From contig CM055111.1 in NCBI GenBank assembly GCA_029204225.1, positions 24,487,874 through 24,551,873 of the forward strand: a DNA stretch of 64,000 nt, written 5' to 3'. The notes beneath the pieces are model-generated. The model searched no databases. It saw only the letters and a program-made list of their open reading frames with translations, and was not told the origin of the DNA. Source of the DNA: Diphasiastrum complanatum (Eukaryota > Streptophyta > Lycopodiopsida > Lycopodiales > Lycopodiaceae). Position numbers and translations under genes: made by a program. This document shows positions 1-10,315 of this stretch, one piece after another. Every line of letters starts with the position of its first letter. Positions within the stretch are counted from its first letter, which is position 1.

Positions 1-305
1 TAGAAATGGAGAACTAATGAAGCTTTATGAAAACTTCAATTTTTAGATTTGATTTTCAGATTTACAGGTCTGAGAATCAGAACTTCAAAATGACAAAAAA
101 TAGAATTTCGAAACTTGTTTTATGCACAAAGTTACACTACCATTCCCTTCCTACATTGTCATTTCATGAAACTAGGAGATAGAAAAGAGTAACTAATGAG
201 GTTTGAATGAAAACTTCACTTTTCAGATCTGATTTTCAGATTTACAGGTCTGAAAAATAGAACTTCAAAATGAAAATCAAAACTTCAAACACTTCATTTA
301 TGCAA
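1..305. repeat. Imperfect tandem duplication, period about 179 bp
   Basis: Two copies of one AT-rich segment lie head to tail. The phrase aactaatga begins near 11 and again near 190, and both copies continue through a shared gattttcagatttacaggtctga core and end at tttatgca. The first copy may begin before the window. No ORF is supported. It lies on the leader side of a minus-strand copia primer site at 650, so it may be part of that element's 5' leader, which is inference. Confidence 0.7.
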
Positions 306-649
306 AAAAAAACACTAGTTTTGATCAAAACACATAGCTAGAATCAATCTTTTTGCCAAAAAAAGTTTGTGTATGTAGAGGAAGACTTCCTCTACCTATC
401 CCACAAATCTTTTTTTAGAACTTTTAAAAACCCAAAGCCCACTTTAAAACTTCTCTAACATGATAAAAAATAAGCCCCTAAACAATTCTATAAGCATCAC
501 TACTCTCTTCCAAAGAGAACTAGATTCATTGGGTACTTCAACTACAAGCTTCCTACAACTAGAAAAGCCTATAATCTTTCCTAAAAAAATTTAGTTGGTG
601 ATCTTAATAGAACTTGAAGAAGGTTAGAAAGATTACCATCCTTTGTCTA
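306..649. other. AT-rich non-coding stretch, probable minus-strand copia leader
   Basis: No coding frame with recognisable similarity is visible. Its position just inside a minus-strand tRNA-iMet primer site makes an untranslated leader the most likely identity. The gag that should follow on the minus strand lies outside the window, so this cannot be confirmed here. Confidence 0.3.
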
Positions 650-661
650 GCTCTGATACCA
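650..661 (-). other. Primer binding site, tRNA-iMet type
   Basis: The plus strand reads gctctgatacca, the reverse complement of TGGTATCAGAGC, which is the plant initiator-Met tRNA primer site used by Ty1/copia elements. It marks the inner edge of a minus-strand 5' LTR lying to the right. The adjoining base is C rather than the usual T of a CA/TG terminus, so the LTR end is probably mutated. Confidence 0.75.
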
Positions 662-1440
662 CTTTTACAAGTAGATGTGAGGAAGTCCTCCAAATCCAAG
701 GTAGAGCCTCCAAATGTCCTCCAAGCAACCTGCAAGCTTCAAGATGCTCCCCAACTCCAAGCTAGGATGCCTCCACCTGCAAGTAAGGATCTGCAAGGCT
801 CCAAGGATCTCTCCTCCACCTGTGTTCCTACTCTTTAAACACAAAGATAGATAACAAGCTGGCCTCAAGTATTCACCACCCAACCATAGCTAGATCCAAG
901 CTCCAAGCAAGACCTATCTAGCACCCCCTTGCCAACCATAAACAAATCACAAGCATACCACAACACTCCATAGCATACTCAAGATCCAAACCCTACTTAT
1001 GTCCTATACCATAAGCAAGATCCAAACCTCAAGCATACTACCAGAAGAAAGCACTCTACACACTAGTAGCAACACTAGAGCATAAGCCAGGCAAACAAGA
1101 GAGATCTCCCCCTCCCAATGGGCGCCCTACTATTCTCATATAGATGGCCCATGGACCCCTCCAATGCACTATGGAGTTCCATGCTCATCCAATGAGAGAG
1201 AGAGAAGCCTCGGGGAGTTAAAGAATCTCCAAGAGCCTCCATAGACTTATGGAATGTCAAGAGACTCCTTCCATAACCTATGATTCTTTGAATGCCTTTC
1301 TTGTGGGAGTTGAAAACTCAATGGACACTTTAGAAGGGCGCCCTCCTACTAGGTCCCATTGCCCAAGTTGTGCAAGTATACTTTGGTCCTAGACCAATAA
1401 CGAGATATGGTTCAAGGTTGAGGCCCAAGGTTGTGGGCTG
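662..1440 (-). mobile_element. Putative decayed copia LTR, no coding capacity
   Basis: This stretch abuts the tRNA-iMet primer site at 650-661 and so should be the LTR of a minus-strand copia element. Nothing in it encodes a recognisable protein. It is rich in short repeated words such as ctccaag and atccaaacc, and has a minus-strand TATA-like word near 1,138. No second copy of this LTR is seen in the window and no clean TG/CA ends were found, so the call rests on position alone. Confidence 0.4.
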
Positions 1441-2048
1441 TTGATGTACTTTCCACATGTGTGAAACTATACAACAACCTTCAAATTAACTTTCTTTAGT
1501 GTTTTTGATCCAAAAACGTGCATACTAACAAAATTCAAGGTTTTTGGTGCATTGTCTAGATCTAGGTTTAATCCACAAAGAATTGGGATCTATAGGAGAG
1601 AAGATCAAAGACAGTGAACTAGTACAAGTAATTTTGAATGGATTTATCTAATCTAGTTCAATATTTTGCTATTCAATACCAACTTCCATCAATTGATAAA
1701 TTGCATAATGTTCTTGGGGTCGAGGAGAGTAGGATTTTACACCTCAAAACAAGAATGGGGTCCTTGTCACTACTTAATGGTGATGAGAAAGCAAACTTCA
1801 CATCAAAAGGCAAGAAGAAGACTCATCCATTCAAGAAGTTCCAAGGTAAGGAAGCCGAGGCAAAGGATGGAGGATCTACCTCCAAAGGGAAGCAAAAGAA
1901 CAAAGCCAAGCTAAAGTGTTTCGTTTTTGGGAAGAAAGAACACTTTGCTTCCGAATGTTATAAGAAGAAGAATGCACAAGGGAGTGAGGATCAAGACAAC
2001 CTTGTACAAGGGGAGGAGGAAGAGGATGGCTTCAACACATCCTTGATT
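1441..2048 (+). pseudogene. Copia leader joined to a gag fragment (UBN2 end, basic linker, zinc knuckle)
   Basis: Positions 1,500-1,572 match the leader at the right window end (63,910-64,000) in inverse orientation. They are followed immediately by the middle of gag, so the first half of gag is deleted. The join falls in a shared caaagaattggg. The rest encodes the end of the gag domain, a Lys/Gly-rich linker and a CX2CX4HX4C knuckle in which the second Cys has become Gly (CFVFGKKEHFASEC), ending at an Asp/Glu-rich tail. The family is that of the gag at 62.2-63.6 kb. A stop follows the first residues near 1,650, and the fragment is cut near 2,048 by a minus-strand copia piece. It is non-functional. 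Confidence 0.8.
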
Positions 2049-3662
2049 TCCTTTGTCATCATAAGTGAGCCTCTTATGCTCGGATCTCTCCCTCATGGAT
2101 CTTCTAGGAGTAAAAATCCGAGGACTTCCATCTTCAAATCTCGACCCCTCCACATGTTGATTGTCTTCAATAACAAAAGGTGATAGATTTTGAGGTTGCT
2201 TGATCTCGGCCCCTCCTAGATTGGACTTTTCTTCTTCATGAAAAACTACATCTCTACTTTCAATTAATTTAGAGGTAGAGAGCATGTAAATTCGATAGGC
2301 TTTCTTGTTGGATGAATATCCAACCATTACTTCTTTGCTTGCACAAGGATCATCCTTCTTTCTCGTTTTCAAGGGAATATGGACAAAGCATATGCATCCA
2401 AATACTCTAAGGTGATCAATCTTAGGTTTCTTCAAATAGAGTGTTTCATATGGTGACTTTCCTCCAAGTGCAACATGAGGGAGTCGATTGCAAAGATAGT
2501 TTGAACAATTGATGGCCTCACCCCAAAAGTCTTTTGGCAAGGATGCCTCAATTCTAATGGTTTTGGCACATTCACACAAGGTTCTATTCTTTCTTTCAGC
2601 CACCCCATTTTGAGATGATGTACATGCACAAGAAAACTCTCTTTTAATGCCTTCAAGCTCACAATAATCATGAAATTTATTGGAAGTGTACTCACCACCT
2701 CCATCACTTCTAAGAATCTTGATTTTGTATGAAAATTGCTTTTCAACTAGATCTTTGAACTTTAGGAAATAGTCAAACACCATAGACTTTGAAGGTAGAA
2801 GATATAACCAAGTAAATCTTGTGAAATCATCAATGAAAGTTACAAAGCAAGTAGCACCATCCTTGCTCTTTGAAGATGAGAAGTGCACATCCGAGTGTAT
2901 GAGCTCCAATGGATGTGTAGTCTTAATAGATGAATTTGAAAAAGGCTTCTTATGAGATTTAGATATGGCACAAGCCTCACATGGCTTGAAATTCTTGGAG
3001 ATAAGATTAGGCAAGCCAATAGGTTTGGCTTTCTTGACTATGGAAATCATAGAATTATAGTTAGGATGCCCCAACCTTCTATGCCATAGTTCCTCCAAAG
3101 AAATATGAGAAGCAAAAGCACCATCACAAGAGTTAGCATACTCTTTGGGATCAAGCTTGTAGATTCCACCATATCTAGACCCAAATGTAAGGATCTCATC
3201 ATGCTTCTTGATTGTACATGTATCAACATTGAGATTCACATCTAGTCCACTATCAAGCAATTGCCCAACACTAATAAGATTTTTTGTTAACTTAGGAACA
3301 AAAAGTACTTTAGACAGAGAAAGAACTTTTGATGATGAAAGCTTTAAGGGAATGGTCCCTATTCCTTCAATAGCACACTCATGATCATTTGTTGTGTAGA
3401 TGGACTTCTTGGCTCCTTCATAAGGTGTCATGGATGAAAAAGAATGCTTGGAGCTACACATATGTGAGGAAGCTCCACTGTCGATGTACCACGAACCATC
3501 CTTCTTGAAAGGTGATGAAGAAAAACTCGAGACCATAAGAGATCCCTCTTCATCACTTGCATGAGCATCTTCCTTCTCTTCATTGGAAATGTTGGCTTGC
3601 TTGGATTGACTCTTCTTCTTGAAGCAATTAGTGGCATAATGCCCCTTATTTCCACAAAAGAA
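2049..3662 (-). pseudogene. Copia gag end, protease, integrase and RT-linker fragment
   Basis: On the minus strand this holds, in order, the tail of a zinc knuckle, the aspartic protease site WYIDSGASSHM, the integrase zinc-binding region (LWHRRLGHPN through CEACAISKSH), the integrase catalytic core with HSDVHF, FIDDFTRFTWLY and SDGGGEYTSN, the NGVAERKNRTL signature, and the linker ending at RSMRERSEHKRLTYDDKG. The frame is open from about 3,536 to 2,050, which is unusual here. RT and RNase H are missing because the piece ends at an inversion junction near 2,049. The zinc knuckle is cut near 3,660 by a plus-strand RNase H fragment. It is the inverted partner of 6,600-8,065. Protein similarity between the two is high, with only scattered substitutions. 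Confidence 0.88.
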
Positions 3663-3985
3663 ATATCAAGGATTTAACTTGTACTTGAGGGCATATTCGG
3701 ATTCAAATTTTGCAAGAGACAAGATGGATAGAAGATCTATAAGTGCATTTGCCACCTTCCTTTGTGGAGGAGTGATATCTTGGCTTTCCAAAAAGCAAGA
3801 TACAATTTCTCTTTTCTCTTGTAAAGCCGAGTACAAGGCATTGACTTCAACAACCAAAGAACTCCTATAGCTAAGAAGACTTTTGGTGAAACTACAAGTG
3901 CTAAAGGCCAAGGAGATCCCTTGCATCTATTGTGACAATTGAGCTTCTCAACAAATTGCTACCAATCCGATCTTCCATCCCAACC
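3663..3985 (+). pseudogene. Copia RNase H fragment
   Basis: The plus strand encodes the RNase H core: LRAYSDSNFARDKMDRRS, the SWLSKKQDTISL motif, an AEYKALTSTTKELL helix and a decayed IPCIYCDN. A stop replaces Trp after KELL. The fragment ends at NPIFHP, where copia proteins would continue HARSKHIE. From that point the sequence becomes the 3' part of the coiled-coil ORF on the opposite strand. The same junction exists in inverse orientation at about 59,540, so RNase H piece and coiled-coil piece were joined before being duplicated. Confidence 0.85.
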
Positions 3986-5200
3986 ATGCTCTGATGGAAT
4001 TCTTGGCCAATTGAAGTTCTGGATGGTGATTTTGTCCTGAGGGGTGCCGCATTCCACCCATTTGGATCATTGTGTGCATGGCAGGAAGTGCGTATTCACC
4101 CGTAGCTGTTGCGGACTTGTCACATAGGCCCTGATGGCAGTAGGGTCCCGTTCAAAGAGCTTTGGTGCCACTCTGGTTGTGGTTGGAGGGCGGGTACTGC
4201 TTGCAGCTCATTGCCTTTTATTATCTGCACCAAAAATGATATTTTCCAACCGTTTCTTGATGACTCATGGGGATACTTGGCTAGAAATTCGTTGATTTTC
4301 TCCTCCACGGACTTTGGGCATCGGAAGGCCCGGTTGGTAGATATGGTACGCGAGCCTCTTGATGAGGAGGCTTGTCCTTCCTCATGGCTATGGCTGGAAC
4401 CGGCGTCTATGCCTTGGTCCCATGTCTCAGCCCCCGTATCAATTGGTCCTTGGTCTTGGCCTTCTGATCCCTGATCTTGACTTGTCACCCATGTTGCTTG
4501 TTGGCCTTGGTCCTGGCTAGTGCTTGCCTGTGCAGCATCAAAAATAGGTGGTGTTGGAATCACCACTAAGGTGGGTTGGGTCTTCTTCTCCATATACTGC
4601 TGGCAAGTCTTGAGGGCTTGTTTGGCCTGGGTGAGCTCGTGAGTTGCGCTTGCCCAGTACTTGTCAAACTTCACTTGGTAGCTGTTCAAGGTTTGGCTAT
4701 ACACCTGCACCTGATGCCTGAAGAAGTTCATCTCTGCTTGAGAGAGTGGCCTTGAGTTTGGTGCGGGTTGAGCTAACCAGACGAGTTTTTCGCTTTGTAG
4801 TGCTTGCACTTACGCTCCCAGACGCATATTCTCTGCTTCATAGATTTGTAGTTGTGCTTGGAGGGGAGCAAGCCGTTGGGATGCTTTGGACTGAAGTTCC
4901 CGCACCTTTGTGGAGGCATCTATCAATGCTTTGGAGAGGGTCTGGATATATTGATTTAGGCCATCCTCCTACTGCAGCTTGGCGATCTCCTAGTGCCCGT
5001 CTTGTTCGTGTTGTTGAGCTATGAGAAGCTCTTGTTGTAACTTCGTGAGTTATGCTCGCAGTTGGGTGTTGCTTGTTGCCAAGTGGAGTATCCGGCTGTC
5101 CAATGTGGCCCTGGCTGCTACCCCCTCCTGGATGTATGTTCCCAAGGCTTGGTATGCCATCATTAAATCTGTTGGAATAGCCGGTACGCTGGTATAGTTT
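3986..5200 (-). pseudogene. Unrecognised coiled-coil ORF, copy 1
   Basis: I do not recognise this protein family. Reading the minus strand from 5,200, the order is a PTDLMMAYQALGTYIQEGV segment, a long Leu/Gln/Glu-rich heptad-like coiled coil (LSKALIDASTKVRELQSKA and LQAQLQIYEAENMRLGA), a second helical block (MNFFRHQVQVYSQTLNSYQ), a Gln/Ser/Asp-rich low-complexity tract with repeated SQDQG words, then RPKSVEEKINEFLAKYPHES near the C-terminus. An uninterrupted frame covers 4,809-4,120, and stops interrupt the coiled coil upstream. Copy 2 is at 58,500-59,520. A diverged relative with an N-terminal part lies at 21,600-23,635. Its association with gypsy fragments suggests a retroelement accessory or gag-like protein, which is inference. 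Confidence 0.6.
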
Positions 5201-5204
5201 GCAG

Positions 5205-8070
5205 TTTTCTAGTGATTTAGAGCTTCAAACCACATTGAATGGTCCAGATCAAGTACTATAGAGAATTTCAGGTGCTGGCACATGTGAAATCCGCCCATTT
5301 TCAGTTTAGTGGTTCTCTCTCACCTTAGATCCAAATTTCATGCAAATTAGCCCACTAGAATTTAAAAATGTGTAGAATCTGATGCAATTTGAATCATGAC
5401 AGTTGGATAAGCCAATCAGAAGTTATAAGCTTTTGAAGAGTCGTAGGTAGGGTGCCTAGACCTGTGGCAAATTGTGTGTACATGTCATTTATTGCTTGAA
5501 TGATCACAAAAATCATCCAGAAGCTGCACAATCTCATCTATATGTGATTTAGACAAAATTTATAGGTTCTAGGCAAATTGTTTCATACAAATAGATTGTA
5601 TTTGAGTCAATTTGACATTCTTGGAATATTTCACACGTGTGAAATTCAGAGAACCATAACTTTTGCCATACTTCATCTTTTTTGATGATTCAAATCTTGT
5701 TTTAGAGAGATTGTCAAGCTAGTGACATCTATCTCACAGTTTTTTGCTTTGTCTTACATAGGATTTGGTTTTGTACCCTTGATTGGTTCCTATAGTGAGA
5801 AGATAAGCAATTCTTTCATCCATCTTTTTTTACTTCCATCATTCTTTATGACTTCAATGGGTGTCTTTCTACTAAAAGCAAGTGAAAGATTGTCAACCTC
5901 CAATTACTCAATTTGGAAGGTTAGAATGGATTTGTCTTAATACTACAAGATGTGATGGATATTGTACTTGGCATTGAAGAAGAACCACAAATTTTTCAAG
6001 AAATTCCAAAGTACAAAAAGAGAGCTAGGATGGCTCTATATTATATTAAGATGAATGTCTCAAATGACATCTTAAGAAAAATTGGTGCTTGTACTAATGC
6101 CAAAGATGCTTGGGATACTCTCAAGTCTATCTATGAGGCAAAGAATACTTCTAGACTTCTAACACTAAGAAACCAAAATTTTCAAAGTGTATAGAGAAGT
6201 GATGAATGTGCTTCAGCTTATGTAATGAGAGTTAAAGAGCTCCATAGAGAATTGTCATGCATAGGAGACTCCATCAACCAAAATGAACTTGTTCAAGTCA
6301 TACTTAATGGGTTAAAGGAAGAATATGACAACCTTGTTCAGAGTTATGCCATTAAGGAGGAGCTACCAAGTTTGGAAGCACTCCAAAGTGTGCTCATTTC
6401 TGAAGAATCAAGACAAGAGTATAAAAACTCTTGAAAATGGAGAGACTGTCTCTCAACATTGATGGTAAAGCTCTCTTTACCAAAGACAAGCACAAGACAA
6501 GAAGTAAGAATCAACACCAATCCTCTTCAAGCAAGAACAATCTTATTTCCAAGGAGAAAGGAGAAGAGGATGAGTCCTCTCAAGCTTTCACATCCAAGAA
6601 GAAGAAGAAAAACATCAAGTGTTTCTTTTGTGGCAAGAAGGGGCATTATGCCACTAATTGCTTCAAGAAGAAGAGTCAATTCAAGCAAGCCAACATTTCT
6701 AATGAAGAGAAGGAAGATGCTCATGCAAGTGATGGAGAGGGATCTCTTATGGTCTCGAGTTTTTCTTCATCACCTTTCAGAAAGGATGGTTCGTGGTACA
6801 TCGATAGTGGAGCTTCATCACATATGTGTAGCTCCAAGCATTCTTTTTCATCTATGTCACCTTATGAAGGAGCCAAGAATTCCATCTAGACAGCAAATGA
6901 TCATGAGTGTGCTATTGAAGGCATAGGGACCATTCCCTTAAAGCTTTCTTCATCAAAAGTTCTTTCTCTGTCTAATGTACTTTTTGTTCCCAAGTTAACA
7001 AAAAATCTTATTAGTGTTGGGCAGTTGTTTGATAGTGGACTAGATGTGAATTTCAATGTTGATACATGTACAATCAAGAAGCATGATATGCTTGCATTTG
7101 GGTCTAGATATGGTGGAATGTACAAGCTTGATCCCAAAGAGTATGCTAACTCTTGTGATAGTGCTTTTGCTTCTCATATGTCTTTGGAGGAACTATGGCT
7201 AACTGTAATTCTATAGTGTCCATGGTCAAAAAAGCCAAAGCTATTGGCTTGCCTAATCTTATCTCCAAGAATTTCAAGCCATGTGAGGCTTGTGCCATAT
7301 CTAAGTCTCATAAGAAGCCTTTTTCAAAGTCATCTATCAAGACTACACATCCATTAGAGCTCATACACTCGGATATGCACTTCTCATCTTCAAAGAGCAA
7401 GGGTGGTGCTACTTGCTTTGTAACTTTCATTGATGATTTCACAAGATTTACTTGGGTATATCTCTAGCTTCAAAGTCTGTGGTGTTTGACTATTTCCTAA
7501 AGCTCAAAGCTCTAGTTGAAAAGCAATTTTCATACAAAATCAAGATTCTTAGAAGTGATGGAGGTGGTGAGTACACTTCCAATAAATTTCATGATTATTG
7601 TGAGCTTGAAGGCATTAAAAGGGATTTTTCTTGTGCATATACACCATCTCAAAATGGGGTGGCTGAAAGAAAGAATAGAACACTGTGTGAATGTGCCAAA
7701 ACCATTAGAATTGAGGCATCCTTGCCAAAAGACTTTTGGGGTGAGGCCATCAATTGTTCAAACTATATTTGCAATCGACTCCCTCATGTTGCACTTGGAG
7801 GAAATTACCATATGAAGCACTCTATGAGTATTTGGATGCATATGCTTTGTCCATATTCCCTTGGAAACGAGAAAGAAGGATGATCCTTGTGCAAGCAAAG
7901 GAGTAATGGTTAGATATTCATCCAACAAGAAAGCCTATCGAATCTACATGCTCTCTACTTCTAAAGTAATTGATAGTAGAGATGTAGTTTTTCATGAAGA
8001 AGAAAAGTCCAATCTTGGAGGGGCCGAGATCAAGCAACATGAAAATTTTCAAGATCTGATCCTATAGCCG
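5205..8070 (+). mobile_element. Truncated plus-strand Ty1/copia element (leader to integrase/RT linker)
   Basis: The element begins inside its leader: 5,205-5,450 matches the leader of the minus-strand element at 29,640-29,900, inverted, while the LTR and primer site are lost. It then carries gag, protease and integrase, and stops just after the integrase/RT linker at about 8,070. RT, RNase H and the 3' LTR are absent. No target duplication can be sought because both ends are truncated. Confidence 0.85.
5848..8067 (+). pseudogene. Copia gag-protease-integrase, frameshifted
   Basis: The start is the ATG at 5,848 giving MTSMGVFLLKASERL, the same start context as other copia gags in the window. 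The UBN2-type gag domain follows (YYIKMNVSNDILRKIG, AKDAWDTLKSIYEAKNTSRL), broken by frameshifts near 5,940 and stops near 6,194 and 6,432. Next come a basic linker, the knuckle CFFCGKKGHYATNC, the protease site WYIDSGASSHM with a stop soon after (near 6,889), then integrase with a deletion removing most of the first zinc-binding His motif near 7,200, SDGGGEYTSN, and NGVAERKNRTL. A deletion and frameshift near 7,805 remove part of the segment after LPHVALGG. The reading frame is therefore dead at seven or more points. Confidence 0.88.
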
Positions 8071-8415
8071 GTCTAAATTTGGCATTTAAAATCCATCCGG
8101 CATGTCGACGAAGGTTTCTAAATACAAGAAGATGCTCGACAAAGGTTCTCAAATATCATAATGTTGAACATTTGTCTAAGGTCAAAATAGGTACCCACTG
8201 GTGAAGAGAACATTCGCCCAACTCACTATAAGTATATCTGAGGTGGATCTTGCTTCTCAAAACTCAACAAACAATTCTAACATAGTTTGTACAAAAAATG
8301 ACCAAAAAAGTAACTTTCCAAGTCATTTTTCACATAAGATCTGATTCTTGAAAATACTTCTCTTCAATTTTTGCTGATCTAATGACATTTCTGAGTTTTG
8401 TTCCTCAATCTTTCC
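8071..8415. repeat. gypsy-associated hairpin-unit repeat next to the integrase end
   Basis: No protein is encoded. The stretch contains the words cgacgaaggttt, gacaaaggttc and gaacatttgtc, which match the array at 55.8-56.6 kb. Positions 8,138-8,148 and 8,166-8,176 form complementary arms, 10 of 11 paired. It lies directly downstream, in minus-strand sense, of the gypsy integrase end, so it is probably 3' untranslated or LTR sequence of that element. Confidence 0.55.
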
Positions 8416-8892
8416 TCACTTTTTTTCCTCCCATACTATCTTTTCCAAAAGAAAATATAAACTAAGTAGTGAAAACAAAAAATTGGAAAACAAAAAAAGT
8501 AAAACATAGTTGGGATCATGGTTGCTGAATAGTGGAGCAGGCTGCCAAAACTTGCGTAGTCGGCTGCCATTCACTGGAGTACCAAAGCGTTTTCCATCCA
8601 AATGTTCAAGAATAAATATTCCATAGTTTAGTATTTGTTTCACTCTATACGGGCCTTCATCGGTTAACTTCAACTTTCCTTTGATCAGCTTAGTTTTATA
8701 TAGCAATGCTAGATCTTCCTCTTTCAAATCTTTTTTGTGTAGGCGTCGATCGTGCCATGCCTTGCGGCGAGCTTTCTCTGCTGCTAACTCATGAACTACC
8801 ATCAGTCTAGTTTCACACAATTTGTGCAAAGCTTCATGACGCAGTTGTAAAGATTTATCTTCATCTAATCGCTTTGTTGCTGCTATATGCAT
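8416..8892 (-). pseudogene. Gypsy integrase C-terminal region
   Basis: The minus-strand frame shows LCETRLMVVHELAAEKARRK, the WHDRRLHKKDLKEEDLALLY block and GPYRVKQILNYGIFILEHLDG followed by PVNGSRLRKFW. This is the integrase C-terminal domain of plant Ty3/gypsy elements of the non-chromodomain type; no chromodomain follows. The first Met shown is internal, because the integrase continues upstream in other frames (8,893-9,866). Its C-terminus is intact to a stop near 8,416. Confidence 0.88.
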
Positions 8893-10315
8893 AAGGATAG
8901 TATTAAAAATTCAATCGGCATGACATCATCTTGACAATAAGCTAGTTGAAAGGGTGTTTGATTTGTACTACTCTTGTAAGCGGTCCTGAATGCCCATAAT
9001 GCTACATGCAGTTTATGTTCTCAATCAGACCGACTCGCTTCAACTATTTTTGTCATGATAGTGCAGAGAATCTTATTGGAAGATTCAAGTTAGCCATTCC
9101 CTCTGGGATAGTATGGAATACTAAATCGGTATATAACAAAAAAATCTTCCAATAGACACTTTATCATTTGACTAACAAAGCGTGTACCCCGGTCACTGCC
9201 AATCTCGATCGGACATCCATATCTGATAATGATATTCTCATAGAAAAACTTAGCCGTAGATTTCACATTAGCAACTTTGACGGCTTTGGCTTCAACTCAC
9301 TTGGTCATATAATCAGTTGCTATGATAATATATCAGGCCTGAGATCCTCATGCGGTAGGATGAATAGGACCAATATAATCTAAGCCTCATTTTTCAAATG
9401 GCGCTTGCAATAAAACCGGATGTAAGGGTCTATAGTTCTGTCTAGTAGGTTGTCATGCTCATTGGCAAACATCACATGTCTGAATATCATTTTCTGTGTC
9501 CTTATGAAGCGTAGGCCACCAACAACCTGATTGCAAAAGTTTGCGAACAATGATATCTGTAGAGAAGTGTCCTCCACCCATGCCATCATGTGAAAACATG
9601 ATTAAACCAGGTGTTTCATGCAGTAAAACACATCTTCATATAATATTGTCCGATCCACAATGATACAATTGTCCCACAATCAATTGATAAGGTTGAGCCT
9701 TATGAATCAATTGCCTCTTCTGTACTTTTGTTAAGGAGTCATTAGGTTGTCCTAGCATTAGATACTCAACAATATCCACTGCCCACTCAGAAACTGCTTT
9801 TACATAGAATAATGCAGCATCTGGTAATTCATCATCCACTTCAGTATCAACTGGTGCAGATTCCATTCGTGAAACATGGTCGGCAAATAAAATTGTTGTT
9901 TACCTTTACAAACCACAATTCAAAAATCAAATTCAGTTTGGAAAAGTAACCATCTTGAAATATGCCTTGTATTGCATGTCTTGTTTACCAAATAAAGAAA
10001 TGACTGGTGATCCGTATAAAATGCAAAGTGTATTTTCATAAGATAATGTCGAAATTTCCATACAAAAAAAATCATGGCCAACGCTTTATGTTCTATTGTC
10101 AAATAGTTCTTCTCTGGATCTGTAAGTTGTCTGCTTGCAAATTGTATTAGATAGTCTTTCTTATATTCGCCCAACTACGTCAAAACTGATTCAATTGCAT
10201 ATTTTGAGGCATCAGTGTAAACATGAAATTCAATTGTCCAATCTAGAGAACGTAGTATCGGTGCTGAAGCTAATGCTTTTTTTAATTTTTCAAAGGCTTC
10301 TAATGCCTCAACTAT
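8893..10315 (-). pseudogene. Gypsy RNase H to integrase core, multiply frameshifted
   Basis: From 10,315 leftward the minus strand gives a decayed RNase H (VHTDASKYAIESVLT, then FASRQLTDPEKNYLTIEHKA, FAFYTDHQSFLYLVNK). It continues into the linker (LPDAALFYVKAVSEWAVDIV), the HHCC zinc finger (GGGHFSTDIIVRKLL ... TCDVCQ), the catalytic core (GLDYIGPIHPTA, IIATDYMTK) and a degraded end. At least six stops or frameshifts separate these blocks, for example in 9,170-9,640. This belongs to the same element as the flanking RT and integrase C-terminal pieces. Confidence 0.85.

Noticed and set aside
1638-2183. Intact 181-aa gag gene
   Set aside because: It is the tail of a copia gag with a mutated zinc knuckle, and its last residues run into opposite-strand sequence.
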